64,000 bases of DNA from Eucommia ulmoides (taxonomy: Eukaryota > Streptophyta > Magnoliopsida > Garryales > Eucommiaceae). Position 1 is the stretch's first letter; every line of letters starts with the position of its first letter. The stretch covers positions 36,159,534 to 36,223,533 of the forward strand of contig CM028330.1 in NCBI GenBank assembly GCA_016647705.1, written 5' to 3'. Made by a program: the position numbers and the translations under genes. Under the pieces are notes generated by a model. The model was not told the DNA's origin, did not search any database, and saw only the letters and a list, made by a program, of their open reading frames with translations. This document shows, in pieces, positions 63,248 to 64,000 of this stretch.

Positions 63248-64000
63248 TGTTGATCCTAAGATTTTGATGGACAATTAAAGGTTGATATTTTTTATGGAAC
63301 TAACGGTTTGATTAAGTGTTTTAGTTTATTAGTTCCAAATGATGAAGATTTGATGATAAAGATGAAGAAGAATTAAGAGGTTAAAGAATTTGAAGAACTC
63401 AGGGAAAACAACTCAGGTTAAATTTCAACTCTTAATATCCTAATTAGGATCACACACGATATAAAAAGATTTTTATAAATATGTGTGTTTTTAATATGAT
63501 CCTAATTAGATAAATTATTTGTTCCTATGTGTAATTGAAAAAGAAATATTTATAATTGATTAAAATTGAATTTAAGTATTTAGTGGAGTTAATTTAGAAA
63601 ATAAATTGGTTAAAGGGGCAAAAATGTCAATGAGAATGAGTTAAAAACGAGTTTAGAAGAGGTTCTAGCATCTATAAGTCGACAGGTAAGTCGATCAGAA
63701 CAAAGAAAGAAAGCTCTCTATATCTCTCGGTTGACAGGTAGGCTGACCTGTGCTTAAATATGAACTCTCTGTATCTATAAGTCGACAGAGCGGTCCACTT
63801 GTGAAAAGAAATGGAACTTTCTGAATCTCTAAGTCGACAGATAGGTCGACCGTTGGGCACAAAATCTTTGACTTAACTACATCCTGAATCGAGCGGTTAA
63901 TTGCTGATCTTGATCGGTTAACTTATGTGTCTATTTCAGGATATTATGAAATTCCATATTTTAATATGAAAGTAGCCGTTATTAGCTGTTTTTTAGTTAG
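63248..64000 (+). repeat. 3' LTR of the SIRE-like element, cut by window end
   Basis: The first 753 bases are colinear with 55316 onward, and the GTCGAC array is recognisable though eroded. Confidence 0.85.

Larger units (their letters stand above)
55316..64000 (+). mobile_element. SIRE-like Ty1/copia element with 2.15-kb LTRs
   Basis: The 5' LTR is 55316-57467 (TGTTGATCC...GGCCAACA), followed by a TTGGCATCAGAGC primer site. Gag spans about 57540-59080, protease about 59080-59400, GAG-pre-integrase and integrase about 59411-60367, RT about 61350-62340 and RNase H about 62340-62990. A purine tract (AAAAAAAAGAGGGAGAT) ends at 63247. The 3' LTR starts at 63248 and runs off the window. An 820-bp insertion interrupts pol at 60548. 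The LTRs differ by about 10% by eye, suggesting an older insertion. It carries many breaks (roughly ten or more) and looks dead. Confidence 0.85.

Noticed and set aside
1-64000. CRISPR array, operon or prokaryotic defence system
   Set aside because: No spaced identical repeats of that type and no bacterial gene organisation were found. The splice sites and plant transposons show plant nuclear DNA.

Overview
This is a stretch of a plant nuclear genome, most likely a eudicot with a large, repeat-rich genome. The evidence is a GT-AG spliced plant gene of the AIG2 / gamma-glutamylcyclotransferase-like family, many Ty1/copia and Ty3/gypsy LTR retrotransposon remains, hAT and Tourist-type non-autonomous DNA transposons, a LINE fragment and a piece of plastid DNA carrying the 3' end of trnD-GUC. 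No bacterial operon, CRISPR array, rRNA or complete tRNA gene was seen. The species cannot be named from the sequence alone.

Only one host gene is well supported. It is an AIG2-like protein on the + strand, coding from 18924 to 42644. I reconstructed five exons: 18924-19042, 29363-29435, 31629-31721, 42271-42354 and 42507-42644. All junctions are GT-AG and in phase, and the product is 168 residues. Only 507 bases including the stop are coding, out of 23.7 kb. The rest is introns of about 10.3, 2.2, 10.5 and 0.15 kb swollen by transposons. Nearly every recognisable retroelement inside the introns lies antisense to the gene.

Layout. 1-512: end of a copia LTR. 513-6060: Tat/Ogre leader fragment, short repeats and decayed sequence. 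6061-10900: tandem repeats, a plastid insertion (7800-8102), a Tourist-like MITE, a 137-bp hairpin and a hAT non-autonomous element with an 8-bp target duplication. 11797-17230: a Tat/Ogre LTR and leader, carrying a 1.1-kb Harbinger/Tourist-like insertion. 17514-17762: a coding-looking segment I do not recognise. 18845-42700: the AIG2-like gene. Intron 1 holds two antisense copia remnants and intron 2 one. Intron 3 holds a three-level nest (hAT in an Ale-type copia, which abuts or lies in another copia), a hAT-like element with a duplicated half and a LINE reverse-transcriptase fragment. 43009-54156: a Tat/Ogre element whose middle is replaced by a Ty3/gypsy chromovirus-like LTR remnant. 54157-64000: an inverted copia LTR fragment, then a SIRE-like copia element with 2.15-kb LTRs that contains an 820-bp insertion with long inverted ends. 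All LTR elements here look like broken fossils.

The most interesting observations are the giant transposon-loaded introns with strong antisense bias, an internal empty site (the sister LTR) that confirms the hAT insertion, the GTCGAC palindrome array in the long copia LTR, the 820-bp inverted-end insertion related to a gypsy LTR end, the 315-bp tandem dimer in a Tat 3' region, and the unexplained open segment near 17.5 kb.
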